Source of the DNA: UBA4486 sp041984885
Lineage (GTDB): Bacteria; Pseudomonadota; Gammaproteobacteria; Eutrophobiales; Eutrophobiaceae
Assembly (NCBI GenBank): GCA_041984885.1
Contig: JBHIXH010000009.1
Span: 10,201 to 74,200 of the forward strand
DNA length: 64,000 nucleotides
Reading direction: 5' to 3'
The translations under genes and the position numbers were made by a program. This document shows positions 33,592 to 41,568 of the stretch, piece after piece. The number at the start of each line of letters is the position of its first letter. The stretch's first letter is position 1. The notes beneath the pieces are model-generated. The model worked only from the letters and a program-made list of their open reading frames with translations. It made no database searches and had not been told where the DNA came from.

Positions 33592-34476
33592 ATGATTTTT
33601 CGCCTGGATTCGCATCTGTCGATTCGCCGGGTTTTTACCCTGGTGCTGTTGCAGCTGCTGGCCGGTTTGCCCGCGTATGCCGCGTTCAGTAATGAGCGTG
33701 AGCAACTTATCGCCGAGCGTCTGCAGCAACGGGTCAAGGTCGGTGTTCCGGTCCTGTTGCAGGCGAATAGCCGGGATTTTATCTCGCTATTTACCGAACA
33801 AATGACGAGCGAGCCACAGGGCGGGGTGATTTTACTGCACAGCCTGGGTGCCCATCCGGACTGGCCGATCGTGACAACGGCGTTACGTAAATCACTGCCC
33901 CAACGGGGCTGGGCGACATTATCGATTCAATTACCCGTATTGCCGCCGGAAGACAATATCACCGGCTACGGTGCGACACTGGATGAAGCCAGTGAGCGCA
34001 TCACTCAGGCACAGAATTTTCTAATCGAACAGGAATTATCGCCAATCGTGATCATTGGCTACAGTTTTGGAGGCGCGACAGCCTTGCAGCACAGCGCCAG
34101 GCAGGGCGACAGTAACCAGGATTTGATTGGAGTCGCGGTGATCAGCCCGGTGGCACAACCGTTTCTCAGGCCGACACTGGATGTGCTGGAACAAATAGAA
34201 GCGATCAAAATCCCGATACTGGATGTGTATGGCACGCGTGATTTTCGCGAGATCATCGAGCAGGCACCGGATCGACGACTGGCGGCACGCAAGGGTGACA
34301 ATCCGTGGTATGAGCAAATCCAGATTGAAGGTGCCGACCATGATTATTCCGGTCTCGGCCTGGTATTGACGAAACGCATCAGTGGCTGGCTGAAAAAGGT
34401 CGTTGCAGATTATCAGGCGCAACAAGATAATGAATCTGATAAAAACGCCGCGACGGATGTGGCTGCGCAACAATAA
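33592..34476 (+). CDS. DUF3530 family predicted alpha/beta hydrolase
   Basis: A 294-residue secreted or periplasmic protein. The ATG at 33592 begins a signal peptide ending around LPAYAAF; the frame is open further 5' without one. The hydrolase-like core has GVILLHSLGAHPDWPIV, LSIQLPVLPPED, the elbow-like IIGYSFGGATALQ and a late H in GADHDYSGLG, so a Ser-His pair is plausible. It matches my memory of DUF3530. It precedes the QmcA-NfeD pair by 54 bp on the same strand. Confidence 0.8.
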   Translation: MIFRLDSHLSIRRVFTLVLLQLLAGLPAYAAFSNEREQLIAERLQQRVKVGVPVLLQANSRDFISLFTEQMTSEPQGGVILLHSLGAHPDWPIVTTALRKSLPQRGWATLSIQLPVLPPEDNITGYGATLDEASERITQAQNFLIEQELSPIVIIGYSFGGATALQHSARQGDSNQDLIGVAVISPVAQPFLRPTLDVLEQIEAIKIPILDVYGTRDFREIIEQAPDRRLAARKGDNPWYEQIQIEGADHDYSGLGLVLTKRISGWLKKVVADYQAQQDNESDKNAATDVAAQQ

Positions 34477-34530
34477 CCCCGCTTGTCTTTCTAGCGGACA
34501 TAACAAGTCGAATAGGAGGAGGTCTGTACT

Positions 34531-35481
34531 ATGACAATGGGTTCCATCTTTGCTCTCGGTTTTCTGTTTATGGCCATCGTGTTTGTCATCATGATGGTGA
34601 AAATGGTGCCGCAGGGCTATGAATACACGGTCGAACGTTTTGGCGAATACACGACCACATTGCGTCCCGGTCTGCATTTTATTATTCCGATCATCCATGC
34701 CGTCGGTGCCAAAATGAACATGATGGAGACGGTCGTCGATGTGCCATCGCAAGAAGTCATAACCCGCGACAACGCCATGGTCACCGTCGATGGTGTCGTT
34801 TTTTTTCAGGTTGTCGATGCGCCCAAGGCCGCGTACGAAGTGAATAACCTGACGCGCGCGATTTTGAACCTGACGATGACGAACATTCGTACTGTCATGG
34901 GCTCAATGGATCTGGATAACCTGCTGTCACAACGTGACGAGATCAACGCCAAGTTGTTGCTCGTGGTTGATGAAGCCACGGGACCATGGGGCGTAAAGAT
35001 CACGCGAATCGAGATCAAGGACATCTCGCCACCGCAGGACCTGGTTGATTCGATGGCACGGCAGATGAAGGCCGAGCGTGACAAGCGTGCCGCGATTCTT
35101 GAAGCCGAAGGCCTGAAACAGGCGGCCATTCTCGAGGCCGATGGTGAGAAACAGGCTGCGATTCTTGAAGCAGAAGGTCGCAAGGAAGCTGCGTATCGTG
35201 ATGCCGAGGCACGCGAACGCCTGGCACAGGCCGAGGCTAAGGCCACGACCGATGTATCAGCGGCAATCGCCAGTGGCGATGTGCAGGCAATCAACTATTT
35301 TGTTGCGACAAAGTACGTCGAGGCGTTAAGGGATATTGCCTCGGCACAAAATCAAAAAGTCATTTTAATGCCACTGGAAGCAAGTAATGTGATTGGAGCA
35401 ATCGGTGGTATTACTGAACTGGCTAAGGAAGCATTCGATAAGAACGATAACGGCAACCAGCCATCGGGTCGGGGGATCTGA
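34531..35481 (+). CDS. qmcA: SPFH-domain membrane protein QmcA (stomatin/prohibitin family)
   Basis: A 316-residue protein with one N-terminal transmembrane helix (about residues 5-24), an SPFH domain (TVERFGEYTTTLRPGLHFI, QEVITRDNAMVTVDGVVFF) and a long coiled coil containing near-repeats of the AAILEAEG type. Bacterial SPFH proteins form large membrane assemblies that modulate FtsH or quality control. AGGAGGAG just upstream is a strong Shine-Dalgarno. Its partner NfeD starts 2 bp after the stop. Confidence 0.92.
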   Translation: MTMGSIFALGFLFMAIVFVIMMVKMVPQGYEYTVERFGEYTTTLRPGLHFIIPIIHAVGAKMNMMETVVDVPSQEVITRDNAMVTVDGVVFFQVVDAPKAAYEVNNLTRAILNLTMTNIRTVMGSMDLDNLLSQRDEINAKLLLVVDEATGPWGVKITRIEIKDISPPQDLVDSMARQMKAERDKRAAILEAEGLKQAAILEADGEKQAAILEAEGRKEAAYRDAEARERLAQAEAKATTDVSAAIASGDVQAINYFVATKYVEALRDIASAQNQKVILMPLEASNVIGAIGGITELAKEAFDKNDNGNQPSGRGI

Positions 35482-35483
35482 TC

Positions 35484-35933
35484 ATGGAGTTTCTCGAGCA
35501 GATTGAGTTCTGGCACTGGTATATCGTTGCCGTTGTGTTGATTGCTTTCGAGATGATGATACCGGCGGCCTACCTGTTATGGATGGGCATCGCCGCGATT
35601 GTCGTGGGTACGCTGTTGTTCTTTATCCCGTCTATGCCCTGGCTGGTTCAGGTCATGATCTTTGCCGTTGTTTCTGTGGTCTCCGTCGTTCTCTATAAAA
35701 ACTATATGAAGAAAAACAAGAGGGAGTCAGACAAACCGAACCTGAACCAGCGCAGTGCCCAGTATGTCGGGCGCGTCTATACGCTGAGTGAACCGATTGT
35801 GAACGGTGTCGGTAAAGTAAGGATAGGAGACTCCATGTGGAAGGTGCGTGGCGAGGACCGGGAAGCAGGCAAGAACGTCAAGGTAACGGATGCGGATGGC
35901 GTGGTATTGATTGTGGAAGCAGCGGATCAGTAA
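35484..35933 (+). CDS. NfeD family membrane protein (partner of QmcA)
   Basis: A 149-residue short NfeD (YbbK-like). Three hydrophobic helices lie within residues 10-75 and a C-terminal OB-fold (about 90-149) with RVYTLSEPIVNGVGKVRIGDSMWKV. NfeD proteins without a protease domain are usually encoded directly after SPFH genes and form the ring or cap of that assembly. It is followed by a terminator. Confidence 0.9.
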   Translation: MEFLEQIEFWHWYIVAVVLIAFEMMIPAAYLLWMGIAAIVVGTLLFFIPSMPWLVQVMIFAVVSVVSVVLYKNYMKKNKRESDKPNLNQRSAQYVGRVYTLSEPIVNGVGKVRIGDSMWKVRGEDREAGKNVKVTDADGVVLIVEAADQ

Positions 35934-35963
35934 TTAAACAAGTTATATCTTTGTTTAAAAAAA

Positions 35964-35988
35964 ACGGGCCAATGGCCCGTTTTTTTTT
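35964..35988 (+). terminator. Strong intrinsic terminator after the NfeD gene
   Basis: ACGGGCC-AAT-GGCCCGT is followed by eight more T and preceded by an A run, so it can act in both orientations. It starts 30 bp after the NfeD stop. It is nearly identical to the hairpin at 50366-50391, differing only in the loop. Confidence 0.9.
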
Positions 35989-36056
35989 GAATAGCACATA
36001 AAAGATCGAAACATGTAATTTTTAACTAGTTGATATTATTAGATAAATAATTAAAT

Positions 36057-36090
36057 CAGGAAAAATTCCTGCCAAACATCGGGAAATTTT
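36057..36090. promoter_or_regulatory. Palindromic TTCCTG/CGGGAA element (site A)
   Basis: CAGGAA-AAA-TTCCTG is a perfect inverted repeat at 36057-36071 and overlaps a longer dyad: AAAAATTCCTG, 8 bp, CGGGAAATTTT. The right half recurs exactly at 53260-53270. It lies in the AT-rich 36.0-36.2 kb spacer ahead of a small ORF. Confidence 0.5.
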
Positions 36091-36226
36091 ACTATATTCG
36101 TTTTAGAACGTAGAGAAATTGCCGATATCGATTCAAGGAGAGCAGCTGGCGAATGAAGTATGAATTAATTTGTTATGGACAGCTGACAATCCACTCGTAG
36201 ATGTGTCATAGAGATAGGGAGTGGCT

Positions 36227-36415
36227 ATGATAGAAATACAAGCACAAACTCATTTCAGCCTGATTCCAGCTGTCAGGCAGTTATTTTCCTTTCTGATTCT
36301 TTTTATCTGGTGCTTTGCTGTTTTGCCTGCTTGCTATAATTTTGGTTCGGCTGAGTTTGGTTGCCCGCTGTATGAAATGAGAACGGGTAACAGTTGTTTC
36401 AGTATTCTTGAATAA
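36227..36415 (+). CDS. Small hydrophobic hypothetical protein (62 aa)
   Basis: A short frame starting ATG at 36227 with AGGGAG five bases upstream, an unusually good ribosome site. It encodes one hydrophobic segment (LFSFLILFIWCFAVLPACY, about residues 21-39) preceded by a polar N-terminus, then a Cys-containing tail. I recognise no family. It lies alone between the NfeD terminator and the convergent beta-barrel gene, about 140 bp downstream of palindromic site A. It could be a small membrane protein or chance. Confidence 0.35.
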   Translation: MIEIQAQTHFSLIPAVRQLFSFLILFIWCFAVLPACYNFGSAEFGCPLYEMRTGNSCFSILE

Positions 36416-36431
36416 TATCGATATTACTCTG

Positions 36432-37505
36432 TTAGTTGAATTGTCGGCTTAGGCCGATACCAATCCACCAGCTTTCCCAGTTTACTTCGTTAAGTTGCGT
36501 CGACGCGACGGCACCGTTGGAAAAGAAAACCCGGTCTACGCCCGGTTCAACACGCCAGCTCTCAATACCCCCATAAAGGTTCGCACTCCAGTTGTTATAC
36601 CAGTGATGAGAGACTGACACCGAAAGCCTGTTGCCTTCACCTTCCGACAGATGTTCAAAACTTTTTGGTTGGGCAAAGTCCGTGCGTAAATTCCATGTCG
36701 CTTCCGCGTCATAATCAATGCGATGATGAGACAATCGGGTTTTGAGGGCCCATGTCGGATCAGTATAACCCAGTTCAAAACCAAACCATGGGCCATACCA
36801 GTTGGTTCGATACTCACTATCGAGCCCATCGAATTCCCCCGTATTCGGAGTCAGCCCCGGTGTGCTTATTACCTGCACGCCTTCTTCAAACTGAATATTT
36901 TGTGCATGATAACTGTAGCCAAGCATTGGGGTAAAACTGACCGCACGGTCATCGCCGAAATTTTTACTGATTTCCCTGCCGGCATACGCCGATACATTGA
37001 CTATGTCATGGCCATCTACATTAAAAACCGAGCGTGAAAATTCACCCTGCCGGTTGTCGAACAGGTAATCCGAGTCCCGGCCAGTGCCGTCATAGATAAC
37101 ACCCATATCAAGATCAAGGCCAAATCGGAGCTGGTTGCTTAGCTTGAGCGCACCATTGATTGATAGCTGGGCAATGTCCATTTCTTCCCATTCAAGTTCC
37201 GATAACACGTTGGGTAATACGGCATTGTCCGGGAGGCCAATATTCCAATCCAGTTTGCCTTGACGGTATCCGGGTATAAAACTCAGCTCATGTGTTTTTA
37301 TACTAAAACCGGTTGGTGTGTATCTTGGTTTTTCTCTTGCTACCGCATTCCCTTCATAAATATACACTGTACGTTTATTTCTGTTCTTGATGCTGATATC
37401 AAGTTCAGCCTGGGCCTGATTGCTTCCGAAAAGATAGATATTTCTCGCCTCGGAAGCATGAATATGTCCAAGAGCCAGTAGAAATATTGTCAGAATTCGC
37501 ATCAC
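36432..37505 (-). CDS. Predicted outer-membrane beta-barrel protein linked to the secretin operon
   Basis: A 357-residue protein with a signal peptide (cleavage near HASEA, residue 19). Many alternating strands follow, for example LRFGLDLDMGVIY, YGPWFGFELGYTD, NRLSVSVSHHWYNNW and WWIGIGLSRQFN; the hydrophobic penultimate strand fits an outer-membrane barrel of about 10-12 strands. It resembles omptin-like/Pom-like barrels in general, but no catalytic residues can be assigned. Its start overlaps the secretin stop by 4 bp, so the two are translationally coupled. That makes it the last gene of the pilus/secretion-like operon and a candidate surface component or client. Not recognised by name. 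Confidence 0.7.
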   Translation of the reverse strand: MMRILTIFLLALGHIHASEARNIYLFGSNQAQAELDISIKNRNKRTVYIYEGNAVAREKPRYTPTGFSIKTHELSFIPGYRQGKLDWNIGLPDNAVLPNVLSELEWEEMDIAQLSINGALKLSNQLRFGLDLDMGVIYDGTGRDSDYLFDNRQGEFSRSVFNVDGHDIVNVSAYAGREISKNFGDDRAVSFTPMLGYSYHAQNIQFEEGVQVISTPGLTPNTGEFDGLDSEYRTNWYGPWFGFELGYTDPTWALKTRLSHHRIDYDAEATWNLRTDFAQPKSFEHLSEGEGNRLSVSVSHHWYNNWSANLYGGIESWRVEPGVDRVFFSNGAVASTQLNEVNWESWWIGIGLSRQFN

Positions 37506-39799
37506 TGAACGATAACCTGTTTGATCTCTTTAGAACCGGGTGTGCGGGTGATACTGACGTTAAAATTACTGTTTGAAACCAGATAGCCGGTTGTCTCGGC
37601 ATCCGGCGCAAGTATCTCGGCATCAAAGCTGGCAGATATCCAGTTGCCGCGTAACTCATTCGGTTTAATTTCAGTGATTCGATTACTGATATTTCGAACA
37701 GTCACACGTGTGACATATAAACCTTCTTTCTCCCAGCTATAAACCGGGTTGGCAATTAGTTTTCTGTCAGCAAACAATGGTGCCGGGATGTCAGGATTTA
37801 CTGATACATTCACTGCACCATCAGGTTTGGTTTGTGCCGCTGCTGCTTCAATCAAGCCAACTATGGGACCGGAACCCACATGCTGTCCTGGCTTGCTTCC
37901 AGACATGCCCGGTACAGCCTGGGGCGGCAGATGGCTGGCTGCATCATCCGGGCGTATCGGGTTGTTTTCGAAAATCCTGATATCCCGTTCCAATGTATTC
38001 GGTCGCCGTTGTTGCGGTTTGATAAAGTCGGGCGGGACTTCTTCTGTGTCCCATGCACTGTACTGTGAATTATCGGTAATACGTTTACGTGTAATTTCCT
38101 CGTAGTCCTGGCCTTTATGCATGACATAGGGGGTAACCAGAAGTACGAGTTCCCGGTGTTCATCTCCCTGTTCTTCTCTTCGGAATAATGATCCGACAAT
38201 AGGGATATCACCAAGTACAGGTACTTTCTGGGTACTGTTGCTTTTTGAATCACGTATCAGACCACCTACCGCCATGGTGAAACCATGTTTGGCGACAACC
38301 GTTCCATTCAGTGTTGCGGTATTAACAGTGTCAATTGGTACTTCGGTGACACCACCAAGGCCATTTTGCACAATGACACTGGCACCATTCGCGTTAACAC
38401 TGGAAGTTTCCTGCTCCAGTGCCAGTGTGATCGAGTCATCAGCATTGATAAAAGGTGTGATGGTAATGCGATTACCGACTTGTCGCAGCTCGGTTTCAGC
38501 TTCGATAAAGCTGGTCGTATTGGTTTGATTCGTGATCGATTCCGTGTTGATTCCCGTAGTAATGACAGTTTCCTCGCCAACAAAAAGTTCTGCGGGTCGG
38601 TTATTGGAAGCCAGAACAATCGGCTTGGACAATACATTGATACGATTATTGGCGATCAAAATTTCCAGAATTGCCCGTACGCGTTCACTGATGAATTCAT
38701 AGACAAAAGTCCCACCCTCAAGAGGGAAATTACCAAGTAGAAAGGAACTGGTCGGGAACAGGCCGCCGTTCACCGGATCCGGCACATCAGATTCGCCAAC
38801 ATCGACAGCAAAATTATTCAGAGATCGAAAATCATCGCCAATCAGGATGTCCAGAACTTTCATCTCGAGTAACACCTGTGGTACAGGTTTGTCCATCTGG
38901 TGAATCAAATCTGCTATCGAGTCGATGATCTCGTTATCGCTGGTGCGTACGATGATCATATTGTGTTCGTTATTTACCGTTACATAGATAGGGGAGGATT
39001 GAACAGTGAAGTCCTGCAGGGCATCAGCCGAGACACGGGTGTCGCCTGTGGTAACCGCTTCTATTTGATCGACCGACAGTTCTGTAGCTACCTGTGATTC
39101 GAAGTCGGTCTGATTGCCACCGGCACCGATTCCTCCCCGGTTCGAACCACTGCCAAAAGCACCAAACCCGGAGTTATTACGGTTATTCCGATTATTTCTG
39201 TTATCACGGTTATTTCGATTATTCCGGTTACTACCCGAGCCAAATCGACTGCCGACACCACCACCGGTAGTTATAAATTCCTGTTCCTGTGCCGGGTCCA
39301 GGCCCAGTGACAACTGAACTCTTGGGCCATAAAGATCCTCAATTGCCTGTGCCACGATACGTACATTTGGGTTTAACAACCGAAATACGCGCACCTTGTC
39401 GCTTTTATATACGACTAAATCCTTGCGATATTCATCAACTGTCATAATGCGAAAGGTGCCATTGTCATCATCCTTGCGATACCAGAGCCCATTGATACGA
39501 CAAATCGACTCAACTGCCTCCTTCACTGTTACATCTTTCAGGTAAATTGTGATGTTTTTCTTGTTTGCCTCGCTGGTCGCAATGATATTCGTGCCGGATT
39601 GTTCAGCCAGGACACGGATCACATCAACGAGCAAGGCATTCTTGAATTCAAGTTCATAGATTCTATATTTGTCACTGCCAAAGAGGTTACGCCCCTGTTC
39701 ATAGACAACAGGCGTTTGTTCCTGAGCCAGAGTTACTCCGGGTATCGCGGTTATTATTATCAGAAATGAGATTAGAGATAGTAGTATATATATTTTCAT
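37502..39799 (-). CDS. Secretin (MshL/PilQ/GspD-type) with Asn-rich linker and C-terminal extra domain
   Basis: A 765-residue protein. Signal peptide about 1-25. An STN/N0-type domain lies at about 45-125, an N1-like domain to 165, and an Asn/Arg/Gly-rich linker at about 178-229 (SNRNNRNNRDN and similar). A second N-domain follows (ENPIYVTV-type, about 255-310), and the secretin core lies at about 370-570 with SKPIVLASNNRPAELFVGEE, NRITITPFI, the TLNGTVVAKHGFTMAVGGLI lip region and VPVLGDIPIVGSLF. Residues 572-765 are an added region: a Pro-rich linker, then strands with LFADRKLIA and NELRGNWISASF, reminiscent of TraK/DUF3438-type proteins of conjugative elements. It forms the outer-membrane channel. 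Confidence 0.88.
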   Translation of the reverse strand: MKIYILLSLISFLIIITAIPGVTLAQEQTPVVYEQGRNLFGSDKYRIYELEFKNALLVDVIRVLAEQSGTNIIATSEANKKNITIYLKDVTVKEAVESICRINGLWYRKDDDNGTFRIMTVDEYRKDLVVYKSDKVRVFRLLNPNVRIVAQAIEDLYGPRVQLSLGLDPAQEQEFITTGGGVGSRFGSGSNRNNRNNRDNRNNRNNRNNSGFGAFGSGSNRGGIGAGGNQTDFESQVATELSVDQIEAVTTGDTRVSADALQDFTVQSSPIYVTVNNEHNMIIVRTSDNEIIDSIADLIHQMDKPVPQVLLEMKVLDILIGDDFRSLNNFAVDVGESDVPDPVNGGLFPTSSFLLGNFPLEGGTFVYEFISERVRAILEILIANNRINVLSKPIVLASNNRPAELFVGEETVITTGINTESITNQTNTTSFIEAETELRQVGNRITITPFINADDSITLALEQETSSVNANGASVIVQNGLGGVTEVPIDTVNTATLNGTVVAKHGFTMAVGGLIRDSKSNSTQKVPVLGDIPIVGSLFRREEQGDEHRELVLLVTPYVMHKGQDYEEITRKRITDNSQYSAWDTEEVPPDFIKPQQRRPNTLERDIRIFENNPIRPDDAASHLPPQAVPGMSGSKPGQHVGSGPIVGLIEAAAAQTKPDGAVNVSVNPDIPAPLFADRKLIANPVYSWEKEGLYVTRVTVRNISNRITEIKPNELRGNWISASFDAEILAPDAETTGYLVSNSNFNVSITRTPGSKEIKQVIVQ
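39174..39232. repeat. Imperfect 9-bp tandem repeat inside the secretin gene
   Basis: On the plus strand the unit reads like TTATTCCGG, TTATTTCTG or TTATCACGG about seven times. It encodes the repeated Asn-Arg-Asn linker of the secretin. Short in-frame units of this kind can expand or contract without frameshift. Confidence 0.7.
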
Positions 39800-39805
39800 G
39801 ATTGG

Positions 39806-40342
39806 TTATCTCACGATGAGCACGTTACCCAGACTGCCGACCTGAACAGTCACGCTGAGTCGGGAAATGGTGACTATCTTGATCGCTGAATTTGGCTTGG
39901 ACGGGTCATAGCTGATTTCATCACCAACTCTAACCATATAGACTTCTCTATTGTCGATCTCAAGAAGCGCAAGTAAATCTTTTGGTGCTTTTTTATCTGC
40001 GTTAATTACCCCTTTTAGTTTCAACTTCGGGATCTTTTGTTGATCGGAGTTTGGCAAAAAAGTGCTTGGGCCAAAGCGATTACCCGTAGCAGGAATACCG
40101 GTCTGACCAGACAGGTTAAACGGATCACGTATTGGTGGATTATTCCCCTGTAAAGCAGACACGTCCGATTCAACAGTTATTGCAGCCCTGTTCGAATATT
40201 TTTCAAGCATCTGACTTGTCGTGTCCTTGCGATCACGCAACACATCCAGCAGGTTGTTACTTGTTGTATCTGTTACCGACTCCTGAGCGATGGATAGGGT
40301 ATAGGCAAAAATCAGCAAGGGGATTGTGATAATCACTTTCAT
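39806..40342 (-). CDS. PilP/GspC-like periplasmic pilus assembly protein
   Basis: A 178-residue protein with an N-terminal hydrophobic signal/anchor (about residues 3-18). A Ser/Asn-rich linker containing PPIRDPFNLSGQTG follows. The C-terminal HR-like beta domain (about residues 105-178: KLKLKGVINAD, LALLEIDNREVYMVRVGDEI, SVTVQVGSLGNVLIV) fits PilP/MshK/GspC modules that link the inner-membrane complex to the secretin. It sits between the platform protein (2-bp gap) and the secretin (6-bp gap). Confidence 0.75.
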   Translation of the reverse strand: MKVIITIPLLIFAYTLSIAQESVTDTTSNNLLDVLRDRKDTTSQMLEKYSNRAAITVESDVSALQGNNPPIRDPFNLSGQTGIPATGNRFGPSTFLPNSDQQKIPKLKLKGVINADKKAPKDLLALLEIDNREVYMVRVGDEISYDPSKPNSAIKIVTISRLSVTVQVGSLGNVLIVR

Positions 40343-40344
40343 TT

Positions 40345-41568
40345 CTAGACTCCGGCAGAAACTGACATAAGCGCCTGAAAAAAACCAAAATAGACAAAGC
40401 CTACAATTCCACCAATCAGGAGGATAGAAAGTGGTTCTACAAGGTTTGCGAGGGCTTTGGTTTTAGTCTGCAGATCATCTTCATAGTAGAGACTGGCTTC
40501 ATCCATAATCTGGACCAGGTTACCGGAGCGTTCTCCGACAGTGAGTAACTGATGTACTAATGAAGTGATAAAAGACTGTTTAAAACTGGACGCCAGATCC
40601 TGACCATGTAACACACGACTGGCAGCTTGTTCTACGTTTTTGGCAATGACACTGTTACCTATCATCTCTGAAATGATTCGAAGTGAATCAACAACCGGTA
40701 TTCCACTTTTAAGAAGTATGCCCAGACCCCAACTGAGTTGTGCCATAGCAGCCGAAATGATAGTGGTGCCTATCACAGGCACGGCCAGTATGCCCCTATC
40801 AATAATAAGTTTTCCGGAAGGACGCTTGTAGGTAACAACCAGCGAAATAAAAATCACTGTGAAACCTGTTAAAAGAAACAGCCAGTTTGTGGAAAAAAAA
40901 TTACCCAGATCAATCATCGATTGTGTGGCGGGAGGCACGCTTTTGCCGGAACGGGCAAGAAAAGCCTCAAATTTTGGAATAATATAAACCAGCATAAATA
41001 TAAAAACGCCAATCGCGGCTAACAACGTGAATGCCGGATACATCATGGCCGACAAAACCTGTTTTCTTAAGGCAGCTTTATGTTCGAGATATTTGGCAAT
41101 GCGCATGAGTGCTACATCTAGTTCTCCACTGGTCTCTGCACTCTTTATCATCTGGACGGCCAGTTTGGAAAAAACATCTTTATGTTCCATCATTGAAACT
41201 GAAAATGAATCCCCGGCCTTGATTCTTCTGTTGATAGCGCTGGATATCAGCCGCATACGACCACGTTGCATCTTTACCAGGATGTCAAAGGCCTCGGTAA
41301 TTGACATTCCCGAACGCAGCATCAGGGCCAATTGTTTAAAAAAGAAAACCTTTTGTGGTGTGGTTACTGGCAATAATGCCACCAGTTCAGTCCAGGCATC
41401 ATTCTGATCAAACTGATCATCGTTGGATGACTCGTCCTCCTGTAACTGTAAGACATACAGGCCCCGCTGGCGTAACTGCTGCAAGGCCATGTTCTGGTCA
41501 AGGCTTTCTATAAAACCACTGTGCTCTGCGCCGCGCTCATCCAACGCGTTATAGTTATACTGTTTCAT
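40345..41568 (-). CDS. Inner-membrane platform protein (PilC/GspF/MshG family)
   Basis: A 407-residue protein of the GspF family. Its duplicated cytoplasmic domains alternate with membrane segments: FFKQLALMLRSGMSITEAFD and LSWGLGILLKSGIPVVDSLR are the paired family signatures. Membrane helices include MMYPAFTLLAAIGVFIFMLVY and the C-terminal PLSILLIGGIVGFVYF. It connects the extension ATPase to pilin insertion. The start overlaps the ATPase stop by 4 bp. Confidence 0.92.
   Translation of the reverse strand: MKQYNYNALDERGAEHSGFIESLDQNMALQQLRQRGLYVLQLQEDESSNDDQFDQNDAWTELVALLPVTTPQKVFFFKQLALMLRSGMSITEAFDILVKMQRGRMRLISSAINRRIKAGDSFSVSMMEHKDVFSKLAVQMIKSAETSGELDVALMRIAKYLEHKAALRKQVLSAMMYPAFTLLAAIGVFIFMLVYIIPKFEAFLARSGKSVPPATQSMIDLGNFFSTNWLFLLTGFTVIFISLVVTYKRPSGKLIIDRGILAVPVIGTTIISAAMAQLSWGLGILLKSGIPVVDSLRIISEMIGNSVIAKNVEQAASRVLHGQDLASSFKQSFITSLVHQLLTVGERSGNLVQIMDEASLYYEDDLQTKTKALANLVEPLSILLIGGIVGFVYFGFFQALMSVSAGV

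Noticed and set aside
34036..34752. 238-codon minus-strand ORF over the DUF3530 and qmcA genes
   Set aside because: His/Asp-rich shadow of two well-supported genes; no domain or ribosome site.
39174..39232. Possible CRISPR-like or regulatory repeat array
   Set aside because: Units are 9 bp, in frame and encode the secretin linker, with no spacers.
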